NCBI RefSeq assembly: GCF_014649795.1
Contig: NZ_BMTS01000010.1
Location: 62,001 to 126,000 of the forward strand
Direction: 5' to 3'
Source: Streptomyces melanogenes
Lineage (GTDB): Bacteria; Actinomycetota; Actinomycetes; Streptomycetales; Streptomycetaceae
DNA: 64,000 bases
The notes under the pieces: generated by a model
The model's input: the letters and a program-made list of their open reading frames with translations, nothing else
Database searches by the model: none
What the model was told of the DNA's origin: nothing
In this document: piece by piece, positions 61,832 through 64,000 of the stretch
How the letters are laid out: each line of letters begins with the position of its first letter
How positions within the stretch are numbered: the stretch's first letter is position 1
Program-made: the position numbers and the translations under genes

Positions 61832-63226
61832 TCAGGACCCCGCGGCCCTCATCTTGTGCGTGAACACCCAGGTGGCGATGGAGTCGCCGAGCGCGTACCC
61901 GTCGCTCGCGTCCCACGGGTAGTGCACGCCGAGCCAGATCCTGCTGTCCGCGTCCTCGTGCGCGGCCTGGCTGAAGCTGGTGAACGCGCGCGTCCTCACC
62001 GGTGAATGCGGATCGTCGGTGGACGCCGTGAAGCTCACGTTGTCGCTCTTGAAGTACTGCCGCATGATCCCCGCCCACGCGGCGCCGAACGCGGAGTGGC
62101 CCGAGGCCCACGCGGGGAAGCAGGGCGTGGTGCCCGACAGCGGCTTCCAGGCGGGGTCGAGACCGCCTTCGCGGATCGCCGACACCGGCCGCCAGAGGTC
62201 GATGGGCGTGCGGTATTTGACGTCCCACTCCCCGATCGCCGCGTCCGCCATCGCGACGGAGACGAGCGCGAACAGCCGGGCGTTCTGGTACGGCGTCAGC
62301 CCCCGGTCCTTCGCCACGCGCGCGGTGATGTCGAGCAGCTGACCCGGCGGCTTGTAGGTGCCGTTGGCGTCATTGGCCCAGAACCAGGCGGCCGCGGTCT
62401 GGTCCGTCGTCCGCGTGGTGGAGCCCGCGGCGCCCAGCGAGCGCACCTTGGCGACCTGGTCGGCGTAGGCCGGGCTGGCGAGCAGGTTCTCGTACGACGC
62501 GTAGGTACCCGGGGTCGACGGGCGGAACTGGGAGCCGGAGTCCAGCGCCCACGGCTTCACCAGGCCCCAGTTGGGACCGGCCGCCTGGCTGCCCTGCGAG
62601 CAGGCGGGGTCCGGCAGGTCCGGGTAGCTGGTCGGCAGCCAGGCGCCGGGCTTGGCGTCGGGGGTGTAGACGGCCCTGTCGTCGGAGCCGTCGGCGGTCC
62701 GGTTGTCCTGCGTGTTCTTGACGATGGTGCCGACCACCGTGAGGTCGAGGAGGTCGAAGCCCGTGGGGTCGGTGCCGAACCGCTCCTTGAACTTGTTGTC
62801 CAGGTACGTCGTCTGGTCCGGGAACAGCTTGAGCAGGATGTTGTAGGCGGTCCGCCCGATCACCCGCTCCTCCTCGCCCGGCCCCTCGACCCCCCAGCCC
62901 GCCGAGTAGTTGATCGCCTTCAGGTACGGGTCGGAGGTCATGGTGTGCCAGCGGAGCTGGTAGGAGCTCTCGGCGTCGTAGATCGCCGTGTTCATCATGG
63001 CGGCCGCCCGGGACAGCGGGCCCGGGGCCCCGCCGGCCGTGCGGATCGCGCCGTTCAGGACGTTGTTCCAGTACTGCACGGGATCGCCGCTGTAGTTGGG
63101 CGCGGCGGCGGCCGGCTGCGGGGCCAGGGTGAGCGCGCCGAGGGCGGTGGCGGCCACGGCGGCCATTGAGACCGCCCGGGCGCGCAGGTTCGCCGCGCGT
63201 CTTCTCCTCGTACGGATCCACAACAT
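61832..63226 (-). CDS. Secreted vanadium-dependent haloperoxidase-like PAP2 protein
   Basis: A 464-residue exported protein. Signal peptide about 1-41 after an unusually basic start (RTRRRRAANLRAR; cleavage near AAA-AP). The C-terminal half shows the vanadate/phosphate pocket: KYRTPIDLWRP (Lys and Arg), ASGHSAFGAAW (Ser-Gly-His) and SRIWLGVHYPWD (Arg and His). This is the layout shared by vanadium haloperoxidases and acid phosphatases; whether halide oxidation occurs cannot be read. ATG start. Confidence 0.85.
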   Translation of the reverse strand: MLWIRTRRRRAANLRARAVSMAAVAATALGALTLAPQPAAAAPNYSGDPVQYWNNVLNGAIRTAGGAPGPLSRAAAMMNTAIYDAESSYQLRWHTMTSDPYLKAINYSAGWGVEGPGEEERVIGRTAYNILLKLFPDQTTYLDNKFKERFGTDPTGFDLLDLTVVGTIVKNTQDNRTADGSDDRAVYTPDAKPGAWLPTSYPDLPDPACSQGSQAAGPNWGLVKPWALDSGSQFRPSTPGTYASYENLLASPAYADQVAKVRSLGAAGSTTRTTDQTAAAWFWANDANGTYKPPGQLLDITARVAKDRGLTPYQNARLFALVSVAMADAAIGEWDVKYRTPIDLWRPVSAIREGGLDPAWKPLSGTTPCFPAWASGHSAFGAAWAGIMRQYFKSDNVSFTASTDDPHSPVRTRAFTSFSQAAHEDADSRIWLGVHYPWDASDGYALGDSIATWVFTHKMRAAGS

Positions 63227-63450
63227 CGGGCACGGGTCCTCTCCGTCGGTGGTGCGGTGCGGGATGTGCCGGTGGCGCTCTGCTTCCGCCCCGAAACCTA
63301 GGTCCGCGCGCTCGCGCGCACATCCAGCCGGTGGCGGAGACCGCCGTCATCCCGGCGCCGCAGTTCCGGTGGGGGGGTAAACCCTGGCGGTAGCCGCCCG
63401 GCATCGCGCGCAAAGGGCACGATCAGGTGCCGATCGGTAGAATTCACCCC

Positions 63451-64000
63451 ATGGGAGAGCGGTCTGCCGCACCGACAGCGCCCGAGCTCGTCCTGGAGAC
63501 CGATACCGGCTCCACGGTGATGAGTCCGAGCCGGGACTACCACGTAGGGCGCGACCCCCTCAGCGAGATCGTCATCGACGACGCCCGCGTCTCCTGGCAC
63601 CACGCCGTGCTGCGCGTGGCGGGCGACCACTGGACGGTCGAGGACGAGGGCAGCACCAACGGCACGTACGCCGACGGCCGCCGCGTCCACGAGTGGGGCG
63701 TGGGCCCCGGCAGCGTCATCCGGTTCGGCAGCCCCGCCGACGGCCCCCGCGCCGTCCTGGTGGACCGCGCCCCGCCGCCGGTCCGCGCACCGGAGCGGCT
63801 GTCCGCCGTGTCGATGCCGTCCGCGACCGGCGCCTTCCGGCAGCCCACCTCGGTGCGGCCGCTGCCCGCCCGTACCGTACGGATCGGCCGCGCCGCCGAC
63901 AACGACCTGGTCGTCGACGATCTGGTCGTCTCGCGCCGGCACGCCGAACTGCGCGCCCTGCCCGACGGCGGCCACGAGATCGTCGACCTCGGCAGCCACA
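63451..64000 (+). CDS. Tandem-FHA protein, probably Rv1747-like ABC transporter, 3' truncated
   Basis: The reading frame is open from ATG 63451 to the window end (183 codons). It encodes two forkhead-associated domains: the first about residues 8-100 (YHVGRDPLSEIVIDDARVSWHHAVL ... DEGSTNGTYADG) and the second starting near 140 (TVRIGRAADNDLVVDDLVVSRRHAELRA). Both have the GR, S-H and TNG-type phosphothreonine-binding residues as far as seen. An N-terminal tandem FHA is typical of ABC transporters like mycobacterial Rv1747, controlled by Ser/Thr kinases. The ribosome site is weak. The ABC part is not in the window, so this is inference. Confidence 0.75.
   Translation, partial: MGERSAAPTAPELVLETDTGSTVMSPSRDYHVGRDPLSEIVIDDARVSWHHAVLRVAGDHWTVEDEGSTNGTYADGRRVHEWGVGPGSVIRFGSPADGPRAVLVDRAPPPVRAPERLSAVSMPSATGAFRQPTSVRPLPARTVRIGRAADNDLVVDDLVVSRRHAELRALPDGGHEIVDLGSH

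Noticed and set aside
1-64000. CRISPR arrays, tRNA or rRNA genes, insertion sequences or prophage
   Set aside because: No regularly spaced repeats, cloverleaf-like segments, transposase or integrase motifs, or phage genes were seen on reading through; a dedicated tRNA scan was not possible.

Overview
The window is chromosomal DNA of a high-GC actinomycete, almost certainly a Streptomyces. The evidence is the extreme third-position GC with long antisense shadow frames, GTG/TTG starts with GGAGG-type ribosome sites, a conservon (cvn) operon with cytochromes P450, an SsgA-like sporulation protein, PAS/GAF/PP2C anti-sigma-type phosphatases, a sugar ABC importer with no ATPase of its own, and many secreted polysaccharide hydrolases. 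No rRNA, tRNA, insertion sequence, prophage or CRISPR array was seen.

Layout. 0.2-6.1 kb: sugar-uptake locus (GH5-like hydrolase, two permeases, lipoprotein) with a divergent LacI repressor and a clear operator. 6.1-12.4 kb: two multidomain SpoIIE/PP2C phosphatases flanking a secreted phosphodiester glycosidase. 12.5-16.6 kb: a PI-PLC-like protein and an mgtA Mg2+ P-type ATPase with a long structured leader that encodes a 14-residue Pro/Asp-containing peptide. 16.6-23 kb: SDR, GNAT, a small membrane protein/Na+ symporter/LytS-type kinase operon, and a TetR/hydrolase pair. 23-33 kb: GH18 chitinase under a palindromic chi-box/DasR-like promoter, a fused ketosynthase, a serine hydrolase, a glutathionyl-hydroquinone-reductase-like enzyme, a GH64 beta-1,3-glucanase with a CebR-like operator, and a SGNH hydrolase with FG-GAP repeats. 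33-40.4 kb: Asp23, flavoprotein, a complete overlapping conservon (cvnABCD plus two P450s) and an MgtC-like protein. 40.5-48 kb: MazG-like protein, a two-headed amylopullulanase and an alpha-amylase. 48-52.4 kb: LUD protein and a GntR/aldolase/IlvD-Edd dehydratase sugar-acid operon. 52.4-59.1 kb: SsgA-like protein, carotenoid-oxygenase-like protein, methyltransferases, ABM monooxygenase. 59.3-64 kb: amino-acid ABC importer, vanadium-haloperoxidase-like protein, and the start of a tandem-FHA protein cut by the window end.

The genes suggest a saprophyte: chitin, beta-1,3-glucan and starch are cut outside the cell by individually regulated enzymes, and the products are taken up by ABC importers. 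The most interesting candidate for something undescribed is the mgtA leader at about 13.46-13.83 kb. It combines palindromes beside an extended -10 element, a strongly initiated peptide MSPDRSPCRTLPTG, an anti-Shine-Dalgarno segment that could pair with either the leader or the mgtA ribosome site, and a C/T-rich Rho-like tract. It resembles the enterobacterial mgtL logic in plan but not in sequence. All functional calls rest on reading the sequence and recalling family features; no search was run.
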